Source: Oikopleura dioica | Lineage: Eukaryota; Chordata; Appendicularia; Copelata; Oikopleuridae | NCBI GenBank assembly: GCA_907165135.1 | Contig: OU015567.1 | Location: forward strand, 10,297,001-10,361,000 | Direction: 5' to 3' | DNA: 64,000 bases | Shown: piece after piece, positions 46,201 through 57,898 of the stretch | Layout of the letters: every line of letters begins with the position of its first letter | Numbering within the stretch: the first letter of the stretch is position 1 | Translations under genes and position numbers: made by a program | Notes under the pieces: generated by a model | Seen by the model: the letters and a program-made list of their open reading frames with translations, nothing else | The model's database searches: none | What the model was told of the DNA's origin: nothing

Positions 46201-49200
46201 TATGCATCGGTAATTTCCTACTGTGTTGACACAGCTGGCAAAGAGTGGACAGCGCATCTGGTCTGGCATTTTTTGGAGGTGTGACGCGGCGTAAACTTGA
46301 GGTTCTTCGTACTGTTCTACAATACTCTTCCATGATTCCAGCTTCGTGATTTTTCCATTATCAGCTGTACCTTCTTCAACAAGAAGACTTGGCCGTTTGA
46401 TTGAAGATAATTTTGCGCGACGATACAAACAGGATAAAACGCAATCATCATCTGTTTTTTCGCACACACCTGAACTCATGCAACTCACAAGCTCTGGAAG
46501 AAGTTGAAGCGGATCAAGATCAATTCCAAGTGCGATACTCAAGCAATCTTGGCTATAGAAGAATTCTTCTTTACAAAGTGTAGCCTCTTCTGGCAAATCA
46601 TACTTTTCAAAATACTTTTCTTGGCAATAATCTGGGCAAAGATCTCCTTCCTCTTTGCAAAGACAAGAGCAGTCCAGATTGAAAACAAAGAAATTCGTGA
46701 GTTCGGAGTTTGACGAAGCTTTGAACCGTTTTTCATTAACATAGCAGTGTCCATAACAATTGAGATCTTCAACAGAACACTCTTTTTGACAAAATTCATT
46801 TGCAAAGCTATTTCTACAATCCGTTTCATCGCAACTCAACAGATCAGAGTAGAATGATTCCTCAAGAACCTTGATTTCAGCCATTTTCTCCACGCACATC
46901 ATGTGACAAACACCAGCATATAATGAATCGTTGCATTCGTCGGCACATCCAACTAGGACGCCGAGATGATCTTCGTTTGCACACATTATGATGCACTCCA
47001 TGTCATCCAATTTGCAAGATTCGTAGCAAAAGATGAGAGTAGAAAGGAGGTTGCCCCGCTGAAGAGAGCGAATTTCATTTTCTTCAAAGAGACAGCCAAG
47101 AATGCATTTCAAGTCACTCATACATGTTCCAGTGCACCCCATCATCATCTGCGTGGAAGCCTCTGAGTTCACATGACCTGTTCTACTTTGGAAGCATACA
47201 GCAAAACACATTCCTCCAGTTGCATCCGAAGCGCACTCATCGATGCACTCAAAAATCCAATTGGTAAAGTGGTAAATTTCGATCGAGAGACGATCTTTAG
47301 CGAGACATCGAGTAGCGCAAAGAGCCGAGTTGTCCTGTCCTTCACATTTTGTCCAGCATTGAATAGATAGACTAACGTCATTAATATCTTTCTGTGCCTG
47401 CTCACGATCTGCTGACGTAAGAAGATCTCCAAGTTGTGCGCAAATGTCGAAGGTAAACGAATCCAAGCAAGAATTAATAAATTCAAACGGGCCATCAAGA
47501 ATCTTGCTTGGAATATTACGTTTGACTTTGCATTCTTTCCATTCGTCTGTGTTGTTAGAGAGATAATTGCAGTCGGGAAAGCTTTCATCAAACAATGATC
47601 TGGAAAGATTTGGATCGAATCTCCCGACGATGCACTTTGCAAGGCACAAACCGAAGTTCATTGAGCTTTCGCAAAAGCTCCTGCAAGTTTCTAGTTTTAG
47701 AATCACTGAATCATGCGATATTACTGTGCTTTTCAGAGAAACTGTTCCAACAGACGCTTTCAACTCCTCTTTTGTCAAGCTGAAGATCTCGCCCGATAAA
47801 GCTAGAGGCAAGAGCTGCGGAAACGCGTAGAATGTGGCAAGGAAGGTTCGTTCTTTATCCAAATCGGTTTCGAAACATTCGTCTATGTCTATACATCTAT
47901 TCTCATAGAGAGGATGCGTTATAAAACCATCGTGGCAGTCGCAGCGGTAACCAGACTCTTCGTCCGGAAAGCAGGTGCCTCCTGCTCCACAAGGTCTAAA
48001 ATTGTGTCAAATGAATATTTAAATTATTCGCTGTTGTATTTCTTACCGATCAATTACGCATAAATTCGGTGCCGGGGTAGAAAAGCTTGCGTCAACATCA
48101 GAGAAAAGAGCTGTGTAATATACTTTGAATCCATTTCCACGCTTTGATCGCTGAGACTTTATGACCATTTCAACTTTTACTTTCTCAGCTGTGACAGCAA
48201 ATGGAACTTTCGTTGCCGCCAATCTGCTCATTTTGGGGTCACAGTCTTTCATCGTAAAGAGATTTTCTGAGGTAGCGAAATCGGTGAAAACGACGTGATC
48301 TTCGCACTCTTGGTCCAAATTCATTTGAAGAATGGTGAACTCGAATCCCTTCGCTCCATCGACGTCGATTATCCATTCGCGTAAATCGTTTTCTGAGTAT
48401 TTGGCTCCTTCATTGAATTTTTCATTGCTCAAGAATCGTCCAGGTTCTGTTACAGTTAATGGGAGTCGTTTTATAGAGACCATCGGTGGAAGTTTTGGGG
48501 TAACAGGCGCAATATCTGGCTTCTTTTTCTTATTTGAAATATTCACAGAATCACAAGTAGCTAGAGACGAAAGACAAAGTCCACTTTCGCATCCATAGTT
48601 CGTATGGCAACTTGAGCATGGTTTACCAAGCAGATATGGAATAGATTTACTAGCGAATCCTTCATCAAATACGCATATGAATCTATTTCCTTTCGAGGCG
48701 CATCCAACTTGAGTGTTCATTGAATTCAATAAATTTCGGTATCCACCGCATGGAAAAACACACTCTCCCTCTAAATTGGAGAAATATCTCTTTTCGTCTG
48801 CCCACGAGTAGATTATTTCGTTCCAGCTCGCTCCAAAGCCTACAGAAACGCGAGATACTGATCGCGAAATTGTTTCTCCGGCAATACTTTCAGCATATAG
48901 CGCCAAGTCCTCGTTCCAGTTCAGCATGAACATATTTGCTCCTGAGACTTCAGATCTGTAGCGATTCATAAGTGCGACGATCGTGTCATTTGCTGGAACA
49001 ACTGCACATTCGGTCGTGAGTCCCGTGTCAAATTTGTCTTGTGATGCTGATTGTTGCCCGAAAATTTCAATAGAGCAAGCTGAAAGCGATGCAAATTGCC
49101 CAACAGCCTGTAGGAAAATATATTTCACGGGAACTTGCGCTCCACAATAAATAAGTAGGTTATCTTCTCCTTCTTCTGTTCCACAGAATACCGAATCTTC

Positions 49201-52200
49201 GAATTTCTCAGTGAGGCCCATCCGTGCACTTATTTTCACAGTGAAGTCTTTTGGAAGCTGCAATCTTATCAGATTAATCTCATTTGCGTCAGCAAGTTCG
49301 ACTGTGATGGTCGGTTGGTTACCAGGCGATGTTAACGCGCAGCATGAACCCTCTGCTTCAGCAACTCTGCAAGATTTTTCTTCATCGGGATTCTGAACGA
49401 GTAACCAAGCTGGTGAGTAGTCATATGTTTTAGACATCTCAAGATTTGCTATTTCAAGTGGTTCATGATCAAAACATGGGCCGAGCGAGCAATGTCGCTG
49501 CTGAATCCATTCTGATCCACAGGATTCATCCTCACAGTCGCGTGTTCGTTCTCGCAGACCAAAATGGCACTTTCCGTTGCATGGAGTCCATTCCGTCCAG
49601 CTTGACCACTGGAAGTCACGCTTACCATATGCTTCAACTTCGCAGAGAATGAGGGAGTTTTTAGATTTATCCAACGAGGTTATTCGAATTTTTGATCCTG
49701 TAATAGGACCATTTGAGCAAAAAACTGCTTCTTTTATCGACGAAGAAACAAACGCGCAGTGTTCTTCGTCGATCGTAATTTCAAGAGGAGATGTAACAGT
49801 ATCTTTGATTCTTAGTGCGAAAATTGAAAACGGTTTTCTTGCATCAATCTCGATATATGGGTTGGGTCCGACAGCAGAAGTCAAACAAGTGCCTCGTTTA
49901 CCATCCGTCACGGCTCCAGAAGTGGTTCGACCAAGCCAGTCAGAAGACATCGTCCCACTGATAATATTTCTTTCGTCGTTACAGACGCTTTCTCCACAGG
50001 GTTGTTTTTCTTCGCTCGAACCCTCACAACTTTCGAATATTCTAGCGCTGACGCATGTTCGCGATCTTGAACGGATACCACTACCGCATTTACGAGAACA
50101 TCCAGTCCATTCAGACCAAGAAGACCAGTTCATCTCTGGTATCGTTGAGTAGATTTTCGGACAGAGTGTTGTCGATTCCGTTATTGGTCCTCGTGACTGA
50201 TCTAATAACATGGTGATGTGGTCACCAATTGCCATGGAACAGTGAAAGATTGTACCGGACTTCGAACATCTTTCGCCAGAATTAGGTTTGTCTCCAACAT
50301 AAACATCATCTGCATCAACACTGACAATGTGAATAGAGGAAACGGATGAAAGCTTAAAGCTCGTCCAAAATCCATTGTTAACCTCTACACATGTATCGAT
50401 GCTAGTACCCCCTGTTTCATTCGATGTTATCCTTTCAAAATCTCGAAAGTCAGTAGTCGAACCCAAACCGTCCTTCTGGAAGTCAGGCATGTTTATTACG
50501 AAAGTCTCTGGGGCTGTTTGAAACTCTTCTTCGCATACATCGCCAACAAAACAAAGCTTTGATTCTTCATAGCTTGCTTTAGCCCCAAGAGGCAAAGATC
50601 TAAATCGTGATTGCTTTCCATAGCCGCAAGTGGACGAGATCTTCCACGAGCACCCATCGAATTCCGACCAAGTTGATGACTCCCCGTTCTCAAAATCCTT
50701 TCCAATGAAAATTGAATCGTCGCTAGAGCATCTCACCCTATCGCAAGCTCTGAAATTGAGTTTGTAGTCGGACGTATCGAGGAATAGGTTATTTTCCCCA
50801 GGGGAGAGGAACAAAAACGACTTTAAATTATCTGTGAATTTCAATTCCTCGATATCAAGTTCAATATGCGTTTGAGAGCTTATAATTCCATCCTCATAGG
50901 AAACGTTTGGAGCAGATGGTGGAAGTGTTACAGTCTCGGAGCTTGAAGTTATTCTGGTTCCTAACGAAGCAGTTACAGTAACTTCAGTATACTGTAAAGT
51001 CGAGTTCGGATAGAACTTGTGCAATATTGACGAGTCAGGGTCCACAGATACCATTTCAAAGTCCGACTTTCCAGCCAACTGCAGTTGAATTGCATCATAA
51101 TTTGAAATATCACTCGTGAATAGCACTTCAAGTTCTCCTTGATAATTTATGGCTGCATCGAATGTTATTTTTCTCAATGGTTGTTTTATGTTTTCCAATA
51201 ATCCAACCTCGCTTGATGGAATAGAGACGTAAGAATCATCGTGAAGGGCGAAATTTACTTTGTTCCCGAAAATCTCTATCGAATACACCTCTTGTGAATC
51301 AAGATTCTCCAGAACAAGTGAACTCGAAGACAACTTCGTGGATTGGTATGAAACAGAACCGTCGGATTTAAATATTTGTACGTTCCAGGTATGATATTTA
51401 TAAGTACTGTACCAGGATACAATTATTGCATCCTTTACGAACTCTATTTCATTGAAGATGACGATTGGTTTCTCAAAGCACCAAGCAACGGGATTTTTTC
51501 CAGATTTAGAGAAATCGTTAACAGAGACAGCGTAAGCGAAAATGTCATCGATGATAGCAGGAGACGAAAACTCATATCGTAATGAAGAGTCAATCTCTAC
51601 TGATCGAATTTGCATCGGCTCGCGACTATCTTCCTTGATTCCCGAAATTTCAACTCGCACAGTTTTTTTGCTATTGATATCAGTATAAAACTGGCCATTT
51701 GAAGTTCGCTCGCAAATGATATCATCAGAAGTCAATGGTGCTGATTTCGTGACCGCTATTATCTCATCAGAATATTCCGTGTACTCTTGTCCCATAAAGC
51801 CAAAGTAGCCGACTATTGACACATTCATTGCAATATCCGAAGGTAGATTTTCAACAAATAATTTATCTGCTTCAGGATAAATATCAGATCCGAGGTCGCC
51901 AGAGAGATATTGCTCCGGTTTCATCACTTCGCCTGTCGAAGAGTCAATCCAATAAATATCAACTTCATAACCTCTAATCGATTTGTCTGCGTTTTGCAGG
52001 GTGAGCGAAATCGCAGAGTCCGTCGTCGAAGAGATTTTAAAGCTTGGCTTTACGAAAGGAATTCTTACAATGACATCTTTACTCCACTTAGACCAAAAGC
52101 CTTCAACTTTCGCGCGATGCTTGACGCAACATTGATCGCCTGAAATCATTGAAGAAAATGTGTGGCGTCGGAAAATTCCCTCGAATTCGAGAAGTTTTTG

Positions 52201-55200
52201 ACCACTGTTGACACAGTCAATTTTAAGTTCGTAAAGTTCCACATCGACATTTTGGTCTCTGGCAATGTGATATGCGTACCACGAAACCTCGACTGACTCT
52301 GTGTCAATCGACGGTATATCCAGCTTTTCAGGCGATTCAAGTTGCGGAATCAGTTCCATTCCCAATACACCTCTGTGATACTCGTCGACGAGAATGGAAA
52401 AAGAAATATCGTAGAAAGCCACGTATTTGTACCCATCTTTGATCACAGAAATAATGTTAATTTCTTTAATGTGATCAGGATTGAAGTATCTGACAAGATC
52501 ATTTTTGATGCTTCTTTTGATCAGAAATTCGTCATCATTTGATGAAGATTTTTCTCCATAAAACAGGGGTGCCTTAGTTTGTATTGTTTTTTCTTCGCTG
52601 TATTTGGTATCGACGAAGTAATTCATTAAAATATCTTGATAAGACATAACTTTGAGTGTGTATAAAATATCAGGATCGAGCCCTGTGATCGTTTCTGGCG
52701 ACGAAGTGGATATCATGCTTCTGGAGTAAGATGGATTATCAGATCTTGTAATTTCGATTGCGATAGATTCGACATTACCATCAGCCTTCCATATGATGGC
52801 GATACTTTCTTCTGTCGACAAAAGGTTAAACTCTGGAGGTCCTGGTTCCGTCCTGAAGCGTTCAATCTTCGCTGAAGATTTTTCTCTTGATTCCGTATTC
52901 ATTAAACTGCAGGACATCTCATAGGTAGTTCCTTGCTCAAGATCTGCTAGTGTTACAGACTTTTGCTTGAATACCATTTCTTTAGAATTTATCGAACACC
53001 AGACTTCATAAGCGCTTTTCCAACCATTTCCCACACTCTGGAATTCAACAGATGCATTGTTGGCGCCAACTTGGAGAATAGACACTCTAAGTTCTGGAAG
53101 CGTCGACAAACTTTCATAAGCGACGAAGGAATTTTTCGTAGAAAGCTGGAAATGATATTTTGTATCGGGGACAAGATCTTCTAGTGATACCAGTCCAGTT
53201 TCTGATTTGACGATTTTGCTCGATCCTGCGTTTTTTACCGATAACTCGTCAGCAACATGCTCAACAAGGAGTTTGATTCTGTCTGTTTCGATTTCCCTGT
53301 CTATGACAAGTGGCAATCTACTCTTCGTGGTCAAAGAATACGAGAATTCTTTGGACATCGTCTTCAAATCGGCTGAGTGAGCTTGAATTGTAATCTCGTA
53401 ATTGACGTCAGGAAAGTACAAATCTTCTGGTATCTGAAGCATATTCATACTGTATTCTGGGCTAAGTTCTCCTTTCAGAGGTGGTTTGGTAGTAATTTTA
53501 AGGCCAGAGAAGACATTTTGAGATGCGTCCCAAACAACCATAATTCCAACCTCTTGGCTCTCTTCAATGATGAAATCCATCTCTTCCGGTGTTGTTGAAA
53601 GAACTTCCTCATAATCTGACGTGAGTTGATAGCTTGTTCCTTTTTCAAAAATCTCACGAATTTTGAAGGAATATTCATTGCCCGCCTTCAGTATATCTCT
53701 TCTCAAGAAATTTCTCTCGATAATAATCGGATCAGCAGACCCCAAGAGGACCTCAAACTTTCCACTTTTTCCATAGTGTCCATTCCAGTTGTAATCGATG
53801 TAATCACCATTAACGACAGCATTTATTTCACCAAGAGCTGGTGCCGTAGATATGATGAAGGGTTTTATTTGAAACTCTTCGCTTGAAATTGAGATTTTGT
53901 AAGTATTGTAAGGCTCGAGTCCATGAATTTCTAAATCTTCAACCAATATCTCACGAACAGTTTGATCAGATTCGACTTTTGAGGCTTCAACAAAAGCGGT
54001 TAGCGGCTGAGATGTATTGAAAGAATCTCCACAGTCGATTTTCAAGTAAGTCGAGTAAACAGTCGTAGGGATGCAATCCAAGAGTGGTCTGGTATCTCGA
54101 ATAGGAGCAGTTGCGAATTCGAAGTATGCCCAAGGAGAGTTTCCTTGATCCTTTGGACTCGTGGCAATGATTTTTGCGGTGTATTCTGTACCCGCCTTCA
54201 AACCAAAAATTTCCTTCTTGTTTACTGCACGATCCAAATTGAAGGTTTTTATTCTGTACTGACCTTTGAAGATTTCAAGGCGATATCCGCGGGCTCGATC
54301 GATCTATCAAACGGACAATAAAAATGCGAAAATTAAACTCGAAATTTGAGATGCTCAATTTTCAGAAATTAACGCGAAAAGCAGATCATTGATTCAATGA
54401 AAAAGCGAGGAAAAAAGTTTCCTGGCTTGAAAGTAACCTTAGCTGAGCATACTCACGGAAGCATCTTCTTCGTCCATTTCCTGTTTCCAGTAAAGTTCCA
54501 CTTTAGTGATTCCCACTTTTATTTTTTCGGCAATAAAGAGAGGAGCTGCATGCTTTATTCTTATTGTGACTTCCTTGATGTTAGTCAAGCCGAATTCAGT
54601 CTGGCCTTGAATCGCAAGAGTAACATCTCGTCCACTCGGAAATGCAATTTGGGGCACAACATTCATCTCTCCGGATCTACCTTCGAAAATGGGCGCACTG
54701 TATCTGTCTTTACCAATCCTCTTTTTGTATGTGCGCATTACTGTATATCTTTCTACAAGAGAGTCGTCACCAAATTTCATTTTGACAATATTTGAGAGTC
54801 GCTCAAGAATCTCAGGCTTCTGAAGTTCCGGAGCAGATCTAATGTTGTAAACCTCAGACTCAGCCATAATTCCGTTTTTGTAGATAACGTGAATTTTTAG
54901 TTCAACTTCGGTATCAGGAGCGATTGATTTCTTGAGCTGATTGGAATTAAAGTCGGAAATACTGTAGACATCGCTTCCGATGGACACTTTCAAACTTTCG
55001 ATGACTGTATTGCTGCTTGAATCTTCGAAAATCGGCAGCCATTTGATGATGATTTCGTTGAAATTTGCCACGACGGTCAAAAATTCTGGTTTCGAAGGGA
55101 GGGCGAATCGCTGATGCTGGCATTTAGCTCCGTAAAACTCGATCGGGCAGCGACAGATCATCCCTTTTGCGAGAGTGAAACACGAACCGCCGTTTTCGCA

Positions 55201-56706
55201 CTGTGGTTCCGCGTTTTCGAATCTCCGAAAAACGTGCAGAAATTGAGCGTAGACGTTGCAGAATCTACAGAAATTTCTCCAACTTTGAAGCCTTTTGCTT
55301 CTAAGCTTTCGCGGAGCTTGATATTGAATCCATTTTCGACCTCGGCTTGTCTCCATTTCAAGTCTTCTTCCGACGCTCTTATCAGCACTCGCGCCTTTTT
55401 ACCGTTTCCTTCTTCATCTTTCGAGAAATTGATCAGAAGTGCAACATAATCTTCATCAACAGAAACACGGCCGAGTAACAAAGATTGAGCTTTTGTGAAC
55501 TGGGCTGAGAGAGGGTTGAGAAGATGCTCACTCCATTGATTATCTTTTTCGGATAAGTTGATCTCAACAACGGCTGACAAATCAAAGTTGATATCGTTCG
55601 ATAGTGTCTGGATCATCAAGAAGTCCATCCAATCGAAGGATCCAGACTTGAGAGCTCAAACGACTCGCTTCTAGGCTTGAGTCGTTCCAATAAGTCTGCT
55701 TTCTGTTTGATATGCGTAGCAGGACAAACTTTCACAGAGCATTTTCGGCTTTCTAATCCATTTCCTTGGCATTTTGAATATGTCTTGAGAAACAATTCCA
55801 TCGCAAGATTTCCGGAAAATTCTCCACTCGCTACTCGAAATTGGGACTTTCGAGCTTGCATGATCTTAGACGAGCCTGCTGACCTCCAAACCCACAAGTC
55901 TTTGAGCAGGTAGACCAGGACTCCCACTGGCTCCATGCCAACCCACACGAGTGTACGTTGCAAGGTAGGTATTCGAGAGGCTGGCCAAAGCAGGTTGGTG
56001 TTCGCTTTACCAAAGGTCAAAAAACGTCATTTTCTAGTTCTTTTTTTATAATAGTTTGCACTTTTTAGAAAATATTGGTTTTGAGCGTTTTCTACTAAGA
56101 TAATTGCTAGAGTGCGACCTGATCCTTTAGGTATTGATGAAAGGTAATTGCGCCAGTTAAATATTTTGAGAAAGCAGCTTTGAGGTTCGTCCGGCAAGTC
56201 CGATAACGCATGCGTCTCCCGCTGCCGCAACGCTTCGAGCATTGCGACCACTCGGTCCACTTGCTCCAGCCAGATAGTGTGTCCTCTTGAATAAATTCAT
56301 CTAAGTTGAATTTCGGTGACGATTTCGATTGCGTATCATAAAGAAACTTGTGTTGTGTTAACGAAATATAAACGCACGATTGTCGTTGATTCTTATGTTC
56401 ATTTTAGAAATCCTTTGGATAGTAATTTTTGTTATGGTGAAAATAATGTTAGCGTCTTTGCTAAGTGTGGCTATTTTTCTTCCGCTCTCCATTATGATTG
56501 AATATACTCACCTAATGCAATAAGTGGTAGAAATATTTACACAAAGCAGGGATAATTTAATTGTTACACCTAACGTATTTTGAAGATACACTAAAATATT
56601 AATTTCTTTAACATTCCTTGAGCAAGTATGGATTTGTGGTTTTCTCACAACATGCAATATTTATCAAGGTGACTAGAATATAGCCACATATAGAAAACTT
56701 CTTCAT
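40265..56706 (-). CDS. Giant secreted mosaic protein (TSP1, EGF, FN3, discoidin-like, CAP, CUB, mucin), about 5,030 residues
   Basis: Twelve exons sum to 15,099 nt with every phase agreeing. Signal peptide MKKFSICGYILVTLINIACC, then TSP1 repeats (SGWSKWTEWSQCSKRCGSG; LAWSQWESWSTCSKTCGFGG), an unassigned 126-residue module, EGF (CENGGSCF ... CRCPIEFYGAKC), then a run of fibronectin III modules to about residue 1750. Three more TSP1 repeats follow near 1755, 1940 and 2110 (NWSSWSEWTGCSRKCGSG; QWSSWTEWTPCNGKCHFG), with discoidin-like segments after the latter two. A CAP domain (about 2310-2460, MNRYRSEVSGANMFMLNWNE), CUB, EGF, cysteine-rich repeats, EGF, CUB, a Ser/Thr-rich region, a globular module and a poly-Thr mucin region complete it. 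One exon alone is 6,257 nt. Two junctions need GA-AG (55836) or GC-AG (55699) introns. No membrane span is seen, so an extracellular-matrix, mucus or filter-house component is plausible. The signal-peptide exon is the least certain part; the stop may instead be at 40325. Confidence 0.8.
41156..42598 (-). repeat. Poly-threonine (ACN)n coding repeat
   Basis: About 480 codons of the giant gene are nearly all ACN threonine with interspersed Ser pairs (STTSTT) and occasional Lys or Ala. The higher-order unit recurs about every 100-180 bp. Third positions vary, so selection at the protein level rather than simple slippage alone is suggested. It is a mucin-type O-glycosylation substrate by composition. 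The opposite strand shows an apparent poly-valine frame, which is a shadow. Confidence 0.92.
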
Positions 56707-56902
56707 CTTCCCAAATTGGAATAGTTGATGTTCTCAGACGAGTTCTACTCTTTTAGAAACGGTAATTTACCATGGCCTCTCAGTTATTTCCAGTTTAGAA
56801 GGCTTCTTGATTCTCTAAGAGCTTCGAATTTTTTCTCTTGGGGTTTTAGGTCTTATTTAGGTGGATTTAGAGCTTGGCTTTATTGCTGTTAATTTTTCTC
56901 GG

Positions 56903-57178
56903 AAAAATTGATAATCCGGGCAAGGATTGAACGTCTTGTTCCATGCGATTTGGCTCCAACTCCACCTACTGGAGCGACTTCGCTCAGCACTAGAATCGTA
57001 ATAGTACTGCACCGCTCCATACTACACCTTCGCTAGGTACAGTAGTATTTACGACGGTGCCAGCGCCAGCAGGTACAACTTACACCACCGAGAACCCGCA
57101 ATTGGCTCCGGATTACATAAGCGCTTCTAAAAGGCGCTTCTCCACGCTGCTAGAAAATATAATTGGGGGCACCCGGAC
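56903..57178 (-). ncRNA. Candidate structured non-coding RNA (or SINE-like repeat)
   Basis: A GC-rich island in AT-rich DNA. On the minus strand the ends UCCGGGUG (57177-57170) and UGCCCGGA (56922-56915) can form an 8-bp closing helix around about 260 nt. A CGTTCAATCC segment resembles a pol III B box, and a T5 run (56907-56903) follows as a possible pol III terminator. Internal hairpins include GAGCGAAGTCGCTC. I could not match it to SRP RNA, RNase P, MRP or tRNA. The rest of the 597-bp gap between the neighbouring genes (56707-57303) shows no frame. Confidence 0.35.
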
Positions 57179-57303
57179 ATACGGAAAACATACCAAGCAA
57201 AGAACAAACTATTAAAATGTGTTTCATGCAAGTAATTGTTATTTATGTTTATTGGACAGATCAGTAATCTAAAAATTAGGCGGGTCAGTGATTTTAGCTA
57301 AAA

Positions 57304-57819
57304 CTAATTAATGATATTCGTGATGAAAGTAATAACTATTAGTCCGCAAAAGCACTTGCATATACAGAAAAGACACTGGCAACAGGAGCAATCTTCTTCA
57401 TTGTTTCGAGCTGTTCTTGTTGAAACTGTGGATGAATAAGGAAAAGTTGAATAAGATAGCGGCTGGTTTGTGTAGACAGGCTCAGTATATCGGTCATGAC
57501 GCATATTCGTTCTTCTGGTGGTTGTCGGATTTCCATGTGGTTGTGAACTCGTATGAAAATTGTTCCTTTGAGGCTGAGGAAGTGCGGGGACTGATGAAAT
57601 AGCAAGTTGAGCATAAGCGCTTTCCCACCACCTCCCACATATGCATTTATAATATCCAAAAAGCCGCCCATCACCGTGATATTCACGTTCTTCTTCAATT
57701 TCAAACAATCTCTCCCCACAAGATCTACAATCAATTTCGTACTTCTGATAGTCAGTTGAAAATTGTTCATACTGGCAGCGGTAACAGTAAAATTTTCTTT
57801 TTATCCAGGCTCTAGCCAT
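57304..57819 (-). CDS. ZAR1-like 3CxxC zinc-finger protein with Cys-rich C-terminus
   Basis: A single-exon frame of 171 residues from the ATG at 57819. The N-terminal half has CxxC pairs (FYCYRCQYEQF, IDCRSCGERLF) and FGYYKCICGRWWESAYAQ, which matches the first part of the 3CxxC finger of ZAR1-type proteins (consensus ...YxxCKDCxxRWESAYVW). The second half of that finger is missing: after AYAQ the chain becomes Ser/Pro/Thr-rich and ends CSCCQCLFCICKCFCGLIVI, a cysteine-dense hydrophobic tail that may be palmitoylated or membrane-bound. ZAR1 proteins bind maternal mRNA in oocytes; transfer of that role here is inference. Its start lies 79 bp after the stop of the K2P-like gene on the same strand, so an operon is possible. 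Confidence 0.65.
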   Translation of the reverse strand: MARAWIKRKFYCYRCQYEQFSTDYQKYEIDCRSCGERLFEIEEEREYHGDGRLFGYYKCICGRWWESAYAQLAISSVPALPQPQRNNFHTSSQPHGNPTTTRRTNMRHDRYTEPVYTNQPLSYSTFPYSSTVSTRTARNNEEDCSCCQCLFCICKCFCGLIVITFITNIIN

Positions 57820-57898
57820 CTCTTTTTTCAATAAAAACACAAATCAGAACAAATAGCAAAGCGCAGAGTAAATATTAGGAGTTAGTAAGAAGAGTTTA

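Noticed and set aside
56903-56990. A tRNA gene suggested by the B-box-like CGTTCAATCC
   Set aside because: No cloverleaf: the 72 nt upstream of the putative acceptor do not form D and anticodon arms.
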